Below are positions 26,106-34,312 of a stretch of 64,000 nt of DNA, in pieces (position 1 is the stretch's first letter; each line of letters begins with the position of its first letter). The translations under genes and the position numbers were made by a program. The notes under the pieces are model-generated. The model ran no database searches. It was not told the origin of the DNA and saw only the letters and a list, made by a program, of their open reading frames with translations. This DNA comes from DASZIT01 sp963709665 (GTDB lineage: Bacteria; Actinomycetota; Acidimicrobiia; Acidimicrobiales; RAAP-2): positions 434,001 to 498,000 of the forward strand of contig CAVPWU010000002.1 in NCBI GenBank assembly GCA_963709665.1. Direction: 5' to 3'.

Positions 26106-26798
26106 GTGGACCTGACCGACGCACTCCGCACCACCGGCGCCATCCGCGACTTCCTCCCGGATCCGGTCGCCGACGAGGTGGTCGTCCGGATCCTCGACAC
26201 CGCCCGCTTCGCCCCCAACGGCGGCAACCGCCAGGCGTGGCGGGTGGTGGTGGTCCAGGACCCCGAGGTCCGCCGGGCCCTCCGGGACAGCTACCTGGCC
26301 GGCTGGTACGACTACCTGGCCCTGGTGGGGGCCGGGCTGACCCCCTGGGGGGCGGTGGCCGACCGGGAGGACGAGCGCCGCGCCCTCGAGGGTGCCGGGG
26401 CCATCGCCCGGGCGGCCGACGACGGCCCCGGGGGCTTCCCCGAGCACCTCGACGAGGTCGCGGTGCTGCTGGTGCTGCTGGCCGACCTCACCGGCCTGGC
26501 CACCGTGGACCGGGACAGCGGTCGCTACACCATGGTCGGCGGGGCGTCCATCTACCCGTTCGCCTGGAGCATCCTGCTGGCCGCCCGCGACGAGGGCCTG
26601 GGGGGACTGATGACCACCGTGGCCATCCGGGACGAGGCGGCCGTCAAGGAGCTGCTGCGGGTGCCGGAGCACACCGTGGTGGCCGGGGTCCTGGCCCTGG
26701 GGCGGCCGGTCCACCGACCCACCCGGCTGCGCCGCCGCCCGGTGGAGGAGTTCGCCACCGTGGACCGCGCCGACGGTCCCAGGTTCGGCGTCCGGTGA
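26106..26798 (+). CDS. Nitroreductase-family flavoprotein
   Basis: 230 residues. AIRDFLPDPV at 12-21 and RFAPNGGNRQAW at 37-48 are the FMN-binding motifs of the NADH oxidase/nitroreductase fold. GGASIYPFAWSILLAARDEGLG supplies the dimer helix, and LALGRPVHRP is the usual C-terminal strand. Such enzymes reduce nitro, quinone or flavin-like substrates. It starts at GTG 26106, and its stop overlaps the next start (GTGA), so it is coupled to a luciferase-like gene, a common pairing for F420- or FMN-dependent chemistry. Confidence 0.9.
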   Translation: MDLTDALRTTGAIRDFLPDPVADEVVVRILDTARFAPNGGNRQAWRVVVVQDPEVRRALRDSYLAGWYDYLALVGAGLTPWGAVADREDERRALEGAGAIARAADDGPGGFPEHLDEVAVLLVLLADLTGLATVDRDSGRYTMVGGASIYPFAWSILLAARDEGLGGLMTTVAIRDEAAVKELLRVPEHTVVAGVLALGRPVHRPTRLRRRPVEEFATVDRADGPRFGVR

Positions 26799-27685
26799 AG
26801 GTCCGCATCGGGGTGGGGATGGGGGCGCTGGCCCTCCGGGACCACCTGGCCTTCGCCCAGCTGATCGACGACCTCGACGAGTGCGACTTCGACTCGGTCT
26901 GGCTGCCGGAGATCCTCACCGTGCCCACCTTCGACCCCCTGGTCTCGTTGGCCTTCGCGGCGGCCCACAACCCCCGGGTCAAGCTGGGCACCACCATGCT
27001 GCTCCCCGGCCGTAACCCGGTTCGCCTGGCCAAGGAGCTGGCCACCCTGGACGTGCTGTCCGGTGGACGGCTGCTCACCACCTTCGTCCCCGGCATCGCC
27101 CGGCTCCCGGAGTCGGACGCCGCCGGCGTCGACCCCGCCGAGCGGGGCCGGCTGATGGACGAGATGCTGCCCCTCCTCCGACGACTGTGGAGCGGCGAGT
27201 CGGTCACCCACCACGGTGACGCCGCCGACTTCGACGGCGTCACCGTGTCGCCGGTGCCCGTCCAGCAGCCCCTGGAGTTCTGGACCGGGGGCATGGTGCC
27301 GGCCGCCCTCCGACGGTGCGGGCGGTTCGCCGACGGTTGGCTCCCGTCGTTCTGCACGCCCGACGAGGTGGCCGAGGGCAAGGCGAGCATCGACGAGGCG
27401 GCCGAGGAGGCGGGTCGCTCGATCAGCCCCGAGCACTTCGGGGTGTCCATCGGGTACTCCCACCATCCCCTCACCCCCCGGGCCGTCCAGGCCATGGCCC
27501 GGACCCGACGGGGCGTGGACCCGGCGGCGGTGGTGCCGGTGGGGATCGACGGCCTCCGCGACCTGCTGGAGCGCTTCCTCGACGTGGGCTTCTCCAAGTT
27601 CGTGGTGCGCCCCGTCGACACCCCGCACTCCTGGCGGGCCGAGCTCGAGCTCCTGGCCGACGGCGTCCTCGACCTCCAGACGTGA
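26795..27685 (+). CDS. Luciferase-like (LLM) flavin/F420-dependent oxidoreductase
   Basis: 296 residues of the bacterial luciferase-like TIM barrel. Recognisable are the start VRIGVGMGAL, the FDSVWLPEIL strand, LGTTMLLPGRNPVRLAKELATLDVLSGGR around the cofactor, and the later GRFADGWLPSF block. In actinobacteria many members use coenzyme F420. GTG 26795 overlaps the nitroreductase stop, and the end overlaps the next start (GTGA). The substrate cannot be assigned. Confidence 0.9.
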   Translation: MKVRIGVGMGALALRDHLAFAQLIDDLDECDFDSVWLPEILTVPTFDPLVSLAFAAAHNPRVKLGTTMLLPGRNPVRLAKELATLDVLSGGRLLTTFVPGIARLPESDAAGVDPAERGRLMDEMLPLLRRLWSGESVTHHGDAADFDGVTVSPVPVQQPLEFWTGGMVPAALRRCGRFADGWLPSFCTPDEVAEGKASIDEAAEEAGRSISPEHFGVSIGYSHHPLTPRAVQAMARTRRGVDPAAVVPVGIDGLRDLLERFLDVGFSKFVVRPVDTPHSWRAELELLADGVLDLQT

Positions 27686-28167
27686 CCCTGCCCCGTGCCG
27701 AGCAGCTCGAGTTCGAGGTGGGCGAGTACGCCGGGGTGGCCGGTCGGATCTCGGAGCGGGAGGCGGCCGGCTCCGGCTGGGTGAACCTGCGCCCGGTCAT
27801 CGCCGAGGAGGACCTGCCCGAGCCGCCGGGGTTCTTCGCCATCTTCGGCAATTCCGCCCACCGGGTCCCCACCGGCACCTGGGTGGCGGGCAAGCGCCTG
27901 CCCGACGGGACGGCCAAGCGGTCGACGGTGGGTCTGCAGCACAGCACCGGACCCCGGGTGGCCCGGCGGCTGGCCGAGTTGGGCCTGCCCCTGCCCGAGG
28001 GGTGGACCGTGGTCCAGGACCACCCGCGCCGGGGGCTGGTGGCCAAGCTGCCGGAGGGCGCCTCGTCACTGGTCACCGTGGAGTGGCTGGTCCGGGCGGG
28101 CACCGTGGTCTGCGCCGTGCCGGTCACCGGCCGCTGGTCGGCCGACGTCCATCCCGGCCGGGGCTGA
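27682..28167 (+). CDS. Uncharacterised conserved protein, third gene of the redox operon
   Basis: 161 residues, soluble, starting MTLPRAEQLEFEVGEYAGVAG with no signal peptide or membrane helix. The central part (GFFAIFGNSAHRVPTGTW) and the C-terminal VTVEWLVRAGTVVCAVPVTGRW suggest a compact beta-rich fold. I do not recognise a family. It is translationally coupled to the luciferase-like gene by GTGA, so its role probably serves the same reaction. A short hairpin overlaps its stop. Confidence 0.7.
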   Translation: MTLPRAEQLEFEVGEYAGVAGRISEREAAGSGWVNLRPVIAEEDLPEPPGFFAIFGNSAHRVPTGTWVAGKRLPDGTAKRSTVGLQHSTGPRVARRLAELGLPLPEGWTVVQDHPRRGLVAKLPEGASSLVTVEWLVRAGTVVCAVPVTGRWSADVHPGRG

Positions 28168-28256
28168 GCCGGGCCCCGGTCCGCCCCGCCGGCCGCCGCC
28201 GTACGCTGCCACCATCGGCGGCGCTCGGCCGTCGCGAGAACGGTGAGGTGAGCCAC

Positions 28257-28673
28257 GTGGTGAAGGAGTTCAGGGACTTTCTGTTCCGGGGGAATCTGAT
28301 CGAATTGGCGGTGGCCTTCGTGGTGGGCGCCGCCTTCACGGCGGTGGTCAACGCCTTCGTCCGGGACATCATCACCCCGTTCATCGCCGCCATCTTCGGC
28401 AAGCCCAACTTCAACGGCCTCACCTTCACGGTGAACGGCAGCCAGTTCAACTACGGGAGCTTCTTCAACGCCGTGCTCAGCTTCGTGCTGGTGGCCGCCG
28501 TGCTCTTCTTCCTGGTCATCAAGCCGGTCAATCACCTCATGGCGCGGCTGGGCCGGGTGCCCGAGGAGGAGCCGGTGCGCGACTGCCCCGAGTGCCTGTC
28601 CAAGGTGCCGGTGGCCGCCACCCGGTGCTCGCAGTGCACCTCGTCGATCGAGCCGATGCCGCTGGGCGGCTGA
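28257..28673 (+). CDS. mscL: Large-conductance mechanosensitive channel MscL with zinc-ribbon tail
   Basis: 138 residues. The N-terminal helix KEFRDFLFRGN and pore helix IELAVAFVVGAAFTAVVNAFV, the periplasmic loop with FTVNG and YGSFFNAV, and the second helix AVLFFLVIKPVN match MscL. It opens under membrane tension to release solutes during osmotic downshock. An added C-terminal segment, CPECLSKVPVAATRCSQC, has two CxxC pairs and likely binds zinc, as in many actinobacterial MscL proteins. GTG 28257 fits a GGTGAGG ribosome-binding site; GTG 28248 is possible. Confidence 0.93.
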   Translation: MVKEFRDFLFRGNLIELAVAFVVGAAFTAVVNAFVRDIITPFIAAIFGKPNFNGLTFTVNGSQFNYGSFFNAVLSFVLVAAVLFFLVIKPVNHLMARLGRVPEEEPVRDCPECLSKVPVAATRCSQCTSSIEPMPLGG

Positions 28674-28679
28674 GGCGGG

Positions 28680-29327
28680 TCAGCCGGTGGTGGACGGCGA
28701 CACCGGAGCGGTGGGGGAGACGTAGCCCGACAGGGGCTCGCCCCCACCCCGGGTGTCGGCGTCGAACTCGTTCGACCCCGCCTCCACGGTGCTGAAGGCG
28801 GTGCGGTCGCCGTCCCCGTTCACCACGTCGGGCCCCCGTTGCCCCGGGGACCAGCCGGTGACCACCGCCACGTGGGCGGCGGTGAGGGCGGCGGCGTCCA
28901 GCCCGTAGACGGCGACGTCCCCCGGCTGGGGCCGGTACCCCGACCCCACCGGATGCCAGGTGCCGTGGGCCTCCCCCCACTCGTAGAAGCTGGCCGAGGA
29001 GGAGTTCAGGTCCCCGTGCACGAACTGGTAGGTGACCACCGCCCCGGCCCGCTGCCACACCCAGGCGGCGAAGTCGGCGCACCACTCCTCGGCGTAGTCG
29101 CCGTTGGAGCACGGCTGCCCGGAGTACCAGTGGGCGCTGTACCGGTTGCAGTAGGTGTCGGCGGGGTCGGTCGCCACCCCCACCTGGGACTCGGCCACGC
29201 TGACGATCCGCTGCCGGAGCGGGGAGAGCGCGGGCCCCCGGGTGGCCACCCGCTCGACCAGCACGGCCGCCACCACCAGTACCACCAGGACCAGCACGGT
29301 CCGGACCCGGCGGCGCCTCCGTCCCAT
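28680..29327 (-). CDS. Membrane-anchored or secreted CHAP-domain protein
   Basis: 215 residues: Arg-rich start and one hydrophobic helix (about 9-27, uncleaved anchor or signal), then a CHAP domain. EEWCADFAAWVWQRAG holds the catalytic Cys, and HVAVVTG supplies the His. CHAP amidases cut peptidoglycan stem peptides or cross-bridges. An additional cysteine pair (TYCNRYS, QPCSNG) could form a disulfide. It is convergent with mscL and monocistronic. It probably takes part in wall remodelling; bacteriocin-like action is an alternative. Confidence 0.82.
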   Translation of the reverse strand: MGRRRRRVRTVLVLVVLVVAAVLVERVATRGPALSPLRQRIVSVAESQVGVATDPADTYCNRYSAHWYSGQPCSNGDYAEEWCADFAAWVWQRAGAVVTYQFVHGDLNSSSASFYEWGEAHGTWHPVGSGYRPQPGDVAVYGLDAAALTAAHVAVVTGWSPGQRGPDVVNGDGDRTAFSTVEAGSNEFDADTRGGGEPLSGYVSPTAPVSPSTTG

Positions 29328-29365
29328 GACCGTGCATCATGGCGCGGCGGGCGGGGAGGGAGGGG

Positions 29366-30580
29366 TCAGGCGCTGACGGGCACCGGTCGGGGAGCGGGAT
29401 CGGCCACCCGGCCGGCCACCTTGCGCCACACCACGGCGATGACCACGATCAGCGACAGGCCGATGGCGGACATGGACACGAACGGGGCCCAGGCGGCGGC
29501 GCCGAACAGCACCCCGCCGGCGGCGGCGGCCACCGCGGTGGCGGCGGTCTGGCTGGTGGAGAACAGACCCTGCACCCGGCCGAACTCGGTGGGCGAGGAG
29601 GTCTGCACCAGCATCGACTGGGCGGCCGGGAGCACCAGGGCGATGGCCACCGCCTCGAGCCCGCCCAGCACCATCAGGAGCGGGACGTCGTGGAGGAAGG
29701 GGTAGGAGGCGCACATGGAGGTGGACACCACCAGGCCGCCCACCACCAGGCGCCGCCGGTCCACGTGGTCGGTGAGCCACCCGCTGGGCCGGGACATCAG
29801 GACGAACGGCACGGCGAACAGCGTCCACGACAGACCGATCTCCCAGGCCGACGCCCCCCGGAGCCGGAGCAGCAGGGTCCAGCAGATCTCGTAGACCCCG
29901 AAGGAGAGGCCCAGCACCACGGCGGCCAGCAGCGATCCGGTGAGGGCGGGCCGCAGGCGGACCCGGCCGGCCAGCACCGGTGCCCCGTCGGTCTCCGAGC
30001 GGTCCTCGGCCAGCCGGGCGGCCGGCACGCAGGCGGCGAAGGAGGCCAGGCCGGCGGCGAGGAACACCACCCACATCAGGTCGACGCCCAGCACGCTGCC
30101 GACCAGGGGGCCGACGGCCATGCCGGCGATCTGGCCCGAGTAGATGGAGGCGAAGGCCCGCCCCCGGCGCTCGGCGGCCACCGCGCCGGACACCATGGCC
30201 AGGGCGGCCACCTCGGCGGCCCCGGCCCCCACCCCCTGGAGGGCCCGGAGGCCGATGTCGGCCACCGGACCGACCGGGGCGAGGAAGGCCAGGCTGGCCA
30301 CCCCGTAGAGGATCAGGCCGCTGAGGAGCACCGGGCGGCGCCCGATCCGGTCGGCCAGGCGACCGGCCGGATACTGGGTGAGGACCCCGGCGGCGAAGAA
30401 GGCGGCCATCACCACCCCGGCCAGCCCGTCGCTGCCTCCCCGGTGCCGGATGTACTCCGGGAGCATGGGGATGATGGCGCTGGCGCCGAACCACTGGAGG
30501 AAGACGGTGAGGCTGAGGCCGCGGACCACCCGGTCGGCGGCCACCTCGGCGGCAGGGGTGCCGGCGGACGCGGCGGTCAT
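29366..30580 (-). CDS. Major facilitator superfamily transporter (drug-efflux type)
   Basis: 404 residues with 12 predicted helices. The loop 2-3 motif GRLADRIGRRPVLL is the classic MFS signature A, and SGQIAGMAVGPLVG resembles the antiporter motif C of drug/H+ antiporters. ATG 30580 overlaps the stop of the TetR gene (ATGA), so the regulator and pump are one operon under the 31136-31157 operator. It is likely a proton-driven exporter of a toxic compound that the TetR protein senses. Confidence 0.9.
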   Translation of the reverse strand: MTAASAGTPAAEVAADRVVRGLSLTVFLQWFGASAIIPMLPEYIRHRGGSDGLAGVVMAAFFAAGVLTQYPAGRLADRIGRRPVLLSGLILYGVASLAFLAPVGPVADIGLRALQGVGAGAAEVAALAMVSGAVAAERRGRAFASIYSGQIAGMAVGPLVGSVLGVDLMWVVFLAAGLASFAACVPAARLAEDRSETDGAPVLAGRVRLRPALTGSLLAAVVLGLSFGVYEICWTLLLRLRGASAWEIGLSWTLFAVPFVLMSRPSGWLTDHVDRRRLVVGGLVVSTSMCASYPFLHDVPLLMVLGGLEAVAIALVLPAAQSMLVQTSSPTEFGRVQGLFSTSQTAATAVAAAAGGVLFGAAAWAPFVSMSAIGLSLIVVIAVVWRKVAGRVADPAPRPVPVSA

Positions 30581-31128
30581 GGCGTGGCGGCCAGGCGCAT
30601 GACCTCGTCGGCCAGCTGCCGGCGGAGACGCCCGGTGGGGGCGGCCAGACCGAACAGCTCGCTCAGCCACAGGCCGTCGGCGGCCAGGCGGAGGGCGGTG
30701 GCCCGGGCCGGGTCGATCCCGTCGGCCTCGATCCGGGCCTGCCACCCGTCGAAGGCGCGGCGGAGGGGGGCCATCAGCTGGGGCTCGGCGGCCACCGCGG
30801 CGATGAGGGCGGCCCCCAGCCGGTCCTCCCGCGAGCGCTCCGGGCCGCCGGGCGCCAGGGTGGCCCGGAGGTAGGCCCGGGTGAAGGACCCGGGGGTGCC
30901 GGGGTCCTCGTTGGCGGCGTCGAGGTCCCGGTCGAACTCCACGATGATCCGGTCGACCATGCCGGCCACCAGGGCGTCCCGGGAGGCGAAGTGGTAGAGG
31001 ACCCCTCCCTTGCTGAGGCCGGCCTCGGCGGCGGCGGCGTCGAGGGTCAGTCGGGCCACCCCGTCGCGGAGCACCACCTCCTCGGCGGCGTCGACGATCC
31101 GACGCCTGGTCTCCTCCGCCTTGGCCAT
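30577..31128 (-). CDS. TetR-family repressor controlling the adjacent MFS pump
   Basis: 183 residues. The N-terminal helix-turn-helix is clear (ETRRRIVDAAEEVVLRDG, then LTLDAAAAEAGLSKGGVLYHF). A helical C-terminal ligand pocket follows, matching TetR regulators of the subclass with a short ligand domain. ATG 31128 is preferred over the 31173 start because family members begin near MAKAEETR, and because TATAGT lies exactly 6 bases upstream inside a perfect 22-bp palindrome. It presumably represses itself and the pump. Confidence 0.92.
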   Translation of the reverse strand: MAKAEETRRRIVDAAEEVVLRDGVARLTLDAAAAEAGLSKGGVLYHFASRDALVAGMVDRIIVEFDRDLDAANEDPGTPGSFTRAYLRATLAPGGPERSREDRLGAALIAAVAAEPQLMAPLRRAFDGWQARIEADGIDPARATALRLAADGLWLSELFGLAAPTGRLRRQLADEVMRLAATP

Positions 31129-31135
31129 GCCGTCA

Positions 31136-31157
31136 CTATACCGTCCGGACGGTATAG
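31136..31157. promoter_or_regulatory. TetR operator: perfect 22-bp palindrome over the -10
   Basis: CTATACCGTCC followed by its exact complement. The minus-strand TATAGT (31140-31135) inside it is the -10, 6 bases before ATG 31128, so binding would block a leaderless promoter. Confidence 0.85.
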
Positions 31158-31200
31158 AAACGTCGTCGGTCACCCCCTCAGGCCTGCCGGCCGGTCCGGG

Positions 31201-31428
31201 TCACGAGGGCCGGTTCCCGAGGTGCCAGCCGTCGCAGTAGCCGCACCGGTAGGGGTCGAGATCGGCGCCGTCCTCCATCCGGTGGTGGAGCGAGGCCCGG
31301 TTGGCGTCCTCCACCCGGGCGTACCGCGTTTTGGGGCGGCCGTCGGCCCGCCAGTGCTCCCGGGGCCCGCCGGGCGGATCCTCCTCCGGTCGTCGACGGG
31401 GCTTGCGCCCTCGGCGTGCCTTGGCCAT
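31201..31428 (-). CDS. Small basic protein with CxxC zinc-like knuckle
   Basis: 75 residues: a very basic start (MAKARRGRKPRRRP), then RYARVEDANRASLHHRM and a C-terminal YRCGYCDGWHLG, where two Cys and a His could hold a metal. The second half looks conserved and folded, so I take the gene as real. It may bind nucleic acid or the ribosome; function is unknown. It follows the enoyl-CoA hydratase gene by 6 bases and is probably co-transcribed with it. Confidence 0.7.
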   Translation of the reverse strand: MAKARRGRKPRRRPEEDPPGGPREHWRADGRPKTRYARVEDANRASLHHRMEDGADLDPYRCGYCDGWHLGNRPS

Positions 31429-31434
31429 CCCGGC

Positions 31435-32235
31435 CTACTCGGTGTAGCGGGGCGGGCGCTTCTCGCGGAAGGCCGCCGACGCCTCGGTGAGGTTGCCGGT
31501 GGCGCCGGCCAGGAGCTGGGTGCGGTGCTCCAGGGTCATGGCCGCCTCCAGGCTCCCCACCTCCAGCGAGGCCCACATCGACTCCTTGGTCAGCTCCACG
31601 CCCACCGGGCTGAACCGGCAGATGCCCTCGGCCATGGCGACGGCGGTGTCCAGCAGCTCGTCGTCGGGGACCACCCGGGACACCAGGCCGATCCGGAGCG
31701 CCTCGGCGGCCTCGACCTTCCGCCCGGTGAGGAGGATCTCGGCGGCGTGGGAGGTGCCGACCGCCCGCGGGAGCAGCCAGCTGACCCCGAGCTCCACTCC
31801 GCTCAGCCCGTTGCTGATCCCCGCCCCGCAGAAGACCGCCGACTCCCCGGCCAGGCGGATGTCGGCCCCCAGGGTGAGGCACATCCCGCCGCCGTAGGCG
31901 GGGCCTTTGATGGCGGCCAGGACCGGCTGGGGGAGGTTCCGGAGGGCCGGGACCACCCCGCCCATGTAGGACATGGCCCGCAGCCCGAGCCGGTGGCGAC
32001 CCAGGCCGTCGGTCCCCGGCGGCAGACCGGCGTGCTCGAGCTCCAGCCCCGAGCAGAAGGCCCGCCCGGCGCCGGTGAGGACCACCACCCGGCAGTCGTT
32101 GTCGGCGGCGACCTCGTCGAGGGCGGCGTAGAGCTCGGTCACCAGGGCGAAGGAGAGGGAGTTGAGGCGTTCCGGGTGGTCCAGGGTCACCCGACGGACC
32201 TGGGGGGCGACGGTGTCGACGGAGACGAGCGGCAT
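31435..32235 (-). CDS. Enoyl-CoA hydratase/isomerase (crotonase) family protein
   Basis: 266 residues of the crotonase fold. VTLDHPERLNSLSFALVTEL opens it, AGRAFCSGLELEHAG marks the oxyanion-hole loop, and IKGPAYGGGMCLTLGADIRLA contains the second oxyanion element. GISNGLSGVELGVSWLLPRAVG holds the position of catalytic residues: Glu is present in GVELG, but the usual DxG pattern is altered. It probably acts on acyl-CoA in fatty-acid or ring degradation. ATG 32235 has a GAGGCT hexamer 6 bases upstream. Confidence 0.9.
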   Translation of the reverse strand: MPLVSVDTVAPQVRRVTLDHPERLNSLSFALVTELYAALDEVAADNDCRVVVLTGAGRAFCSGLELEHAGLPPGTDGLGRHRLGLRAMSYMGGVVPALRNLPQPVLAAIKGPAYGGGMCLTLGADIRLAGESAVFCGAGISNGLSGVELGVSWLLPRAVGTSHAAEILLTGRKVEAAEALRIGLVSRVVPDDELLDTAVAMAEGICRFSPVGVELTKESMWASLEVGSLEAAMTLEHRTQLLAGATGNLTEASAAFREKRPPRYTE

Positions 32236-32310
32236 CCGGACAGCCTCACCGACCGCCGTCCCGTCCGCCACTCGTCGCCGTGGCCCTGGCGGTTGGGCCA
32301 TGATGCAGAG

Positions 32311-32946
32311 GTGCGGTCCGAGTCGGAGAACGCCTTCGATCCCTACGGTGGGGCGCCGGAGCCCGAGGTGCTCACCGCCCACCTGCTGGTGGCCACCCCC
32401 CGCCTCGAGGACCCGCACTTCGCCCGCCGGACGGTGCTGGTGCTCGATCATGGCGACCACGGGGCGCTGGGCGTGGTGCTCGACGCTCCCGGCGGAGTCC
32501 CGGTCGTGGAGGTGCTCCCGCGGTGGCACCCGCTGGCCGTCCCGCCCGCCGAGCTCTTCCTGGGCGGCCCGGTGGCCCGGAACGCCGTCATCGGTCTGGC
32601 CCGGCTCCGGCCCCGGGCCACGGGGAGCGGGCCGGAGTGGGAGCCGCCGGAGGGTTGGCAGCTGCTGATCGACGATCCCCGCCCGGTGGGCACCTTCGAC
32701 CTCGAGGCCGGGCCGGGTCCCCTGGCCGAGCAGGTGGTCGGCGTCCGCCTGTTCTCGGGCTACGCCGGCTGGGGCCCGGGCCAGCTGGAGGCCGAGGTGG
32801 CCGAGGGCTCGTGGTTCGTGGTGGGGGCGGAGGCCCCCGATCCGGTGTCGGCCGACCCCGAGGGGCTGTGGCGGCGGGTGCTGCGACGCCAGGGAGGGTC
32901 GCTGGCCGTGGTGTCGGGCTACCCGCCCGATCCCGGGGTCAACTGA
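32311..32946 (+). CDS. YqgE/AlgH-family protein
   Basis: 211 residues. LTAHLLVATPRLEDPHFARRTVLVLDHGDHGALGVVLD is the signature start of the YqgE/AlgH family, followed by LFLGGPVARNAVIGLARL and a late LFSGYAGWGPGQLEAEVAEGSW block. The family is widespread and cytoplasmic; its molecular function is still poorly defined (linked to regulation in some species). GTG 32311 is preferred because a CATGAT hexamer sits 6 bases upstream. Divergent from the hydratase gene. Confidence 0.9.
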   Translation: MRSESENAFDPYGGAPEPEVLTAHLLVATPRLEDPHFARRTVLVLDHGDHGALGVVLDAPGGVPVVEVLPRWHPLAVPPAELFLGGPVARNAVIGLARLRPRATGSGPEWEPPEGWQLLIDDPRPVGTFDLEAGPGPLAEQVVGVRLFSGYAGWGPGQLEAEVAEGSWFVVGAEAPDPVSADPEGLWRRVLRRQGGSLAVVSGYPPDPGVN

Positions 32947-32974
32947 GCGGGCACCCCGGCTACCATCCGGGTCC

Positions 32975-33598
32975 GTGCCACCGCCCCCCGCCGGACCCAC
33001 CGTGCGGAGGGCCACCGGCGCCGACGTCCCGGCGGTCGCCGCCATGCTGGTCCGGGCGTTCGACGACGATCCGGTCTCCAACTACTTCTTCACCGGTGAT
33101 CGCCGGCGGGCCCGGGGACTCCACGCCTTCTTCTGCGCCCTCCTCCGTCGCCAGTACCTGCCCCTGGGGGAGGTCTTCACCACCACCGACCTCGGCGGCG
33201 CCTCCCTGTGGGGGCCGCCGTCCCGGGAGCGCCACCCCTACCGGGAGCTGGCCGACCTGCTGCCGGTGGCGCCCTACCTGGTCGGCTCCCACCTGGTCCG
33301 GTCCCTCCAGTTCCTGGTCGAGGTGGACACCCTCCACCCCAAGGAGCCCCACTGGTACCTGGCCACCCTGGGGGCGGAGCCCGACCGGCAGGGCACGGGC
33401 ATCGGGTCCGCCCTGCTGGCCTCCACCCTGGCCCGGATCGACGAGGAGGGAACGCCGGCCTACCTCGAGTCGTCGAAGGCCCGCAACGTCCCGCTCTACG
33501 CCCGCCACGGGTTCGAGGTGATCGACGAGTTCCACTCCCGGCACGGCGCCCCACCGATCTGGCGGATGTGGCGCGAGCCCCGGGTGCCCGAGCTCTGA
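32975..33598 (+). CDS. GNAT-family N-acetyltransferase
   Basis: 207 residues. The acetyl-CoA site is seen in LATLGAEPDRQGTGIGSALL (Q/RxxGxG/A pattern), preceded by the conserved strands VRRATGADVPAVAAML. The C-terminal VPLYARHGFEVIDEFH is the usual last GNAT strand and helix. The substrate is unknown. TACCAT lies 8 bases before GTG 32975. It is convergent with the FMN reductase gene; a short GTCGGG-based hairpin lies between them. Confidence 0.9.
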   Translation: MPPPPAGPTVRRATGADVPAVAAMLVRAFDDDPVSNYFFTGDRRRARGLHAFFCALLRRQYLPLGEVFTTTDLGGASLWGPPSRERHPYRELADLLPVAPYLVGSHLVRSLQFLVEVDTLHPKEPHWYLATLGAEPDRQGTGIGSALLASTLARIDEEGTPAYLESSKARNVPLYARHGFEVIDEFHSRHGAPPIWRMWREPRVPEL

Positions 33599-33695
33599 GG
33601 CGCCCGGCCATCCCGACCATCCCGACGGCCCGGTCGGGTCCCGGAATCCGGGGCTCCCACCGGCTGGGCCGACGCCCGGCGGGCCGGTGCCAGCG

Positions 33696-34238
33696 TCAGA
33701 TGGCGTCGGCGATCCTGGCCAGGACGTCGGTCAGCGATCGTCGGACCCCGGGGTCGGCGATCACCCCGTCGGGGCCGACCGCCTCCCTCCCCACCGGGAG
33801 GTGGATGCACGCCGCTTCGAGGATGGTGGCTCCGAGGTAGCCGAGTACCCGGCGGAGGGCGGCATGGGCATCCGCCGCGCCCCGTGGGGAGCAGTTGATC
33901 CACGCCACCGGCTTCCCGTTCAGGGAGCGGGGATGGTCGTCCCCCACCGCCCAGTCGAGGGCGTTCTTGAACGAGCCCGGGAGGTCGCCGGCGTACTCCG
34001 GGGTCGAGACGAGGACGGCATCGGCGGTGCGGATGGCGGCCCGGAGGTCCTCCACCGCCGCCGGGACCGCCGGGCCGTCGTCGTCGGGGTTGAAGTGGGG
34101 GAGCCCCGATACGCCGGTGTACAGGGAGAGGGCCAGGGACGGCGGCGACACCTCCTGGGCGGTGCGCAGGACGGCCGTGTCGGTGGAGGCGCTCCGCAGG
34201 CTCCCCGAGATCAGGAGCACGTCACGGTGTGGGCCCAC
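33696..34238 (-). CDS. NADPH-dependent FMN reductase
   Basis: 180 residues of the flavodoxin-like FMN_red family. VLLISGSLRSASTDTAVL forms the phosphate-binding loop for FMN, and VLVSTPEYAGDLPGSFKNALDW contains the PEYxGxxPGxLKNAxD pattern. Such enzymes supply reduced flavin or reduce quinones, chromate or azo dyes. The start is taken as GTG 34238; a GTG six codons later is also possible. Confidence 0.9.
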   Translation of the reverse strand: MGPHRDVLLISGSLRSASTDTAVLRTAQEVSPPSLALSLYTGVSGLPHFNPDDDGPAVPAAVEDLRAAIRTADAVLVSTPEYAGDLPGSFKNALDWAVGDDHPRSLNGKPVAWINCSPRGAADAHAALRRVLGYLGATILEAACIHLPVGREAVGPDGVIADPGVRRSLTDVLARIADAI

Positions 34239-34312
34239 ACCCCCGACAACCCCGGGGGGCCGCCCGGTATGCCCGCCGTCGCCGGGAGCCGGACCGCTCC
34301 TCCGGGGACCGG

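Noticed and set aside
33621..33638. Short hairpin CCCGAC/GTCGGG between the GNAT and FMN reductase genes
   Set aside because: Six base pairs in GC-rich DNA is not convincing as a terminator.
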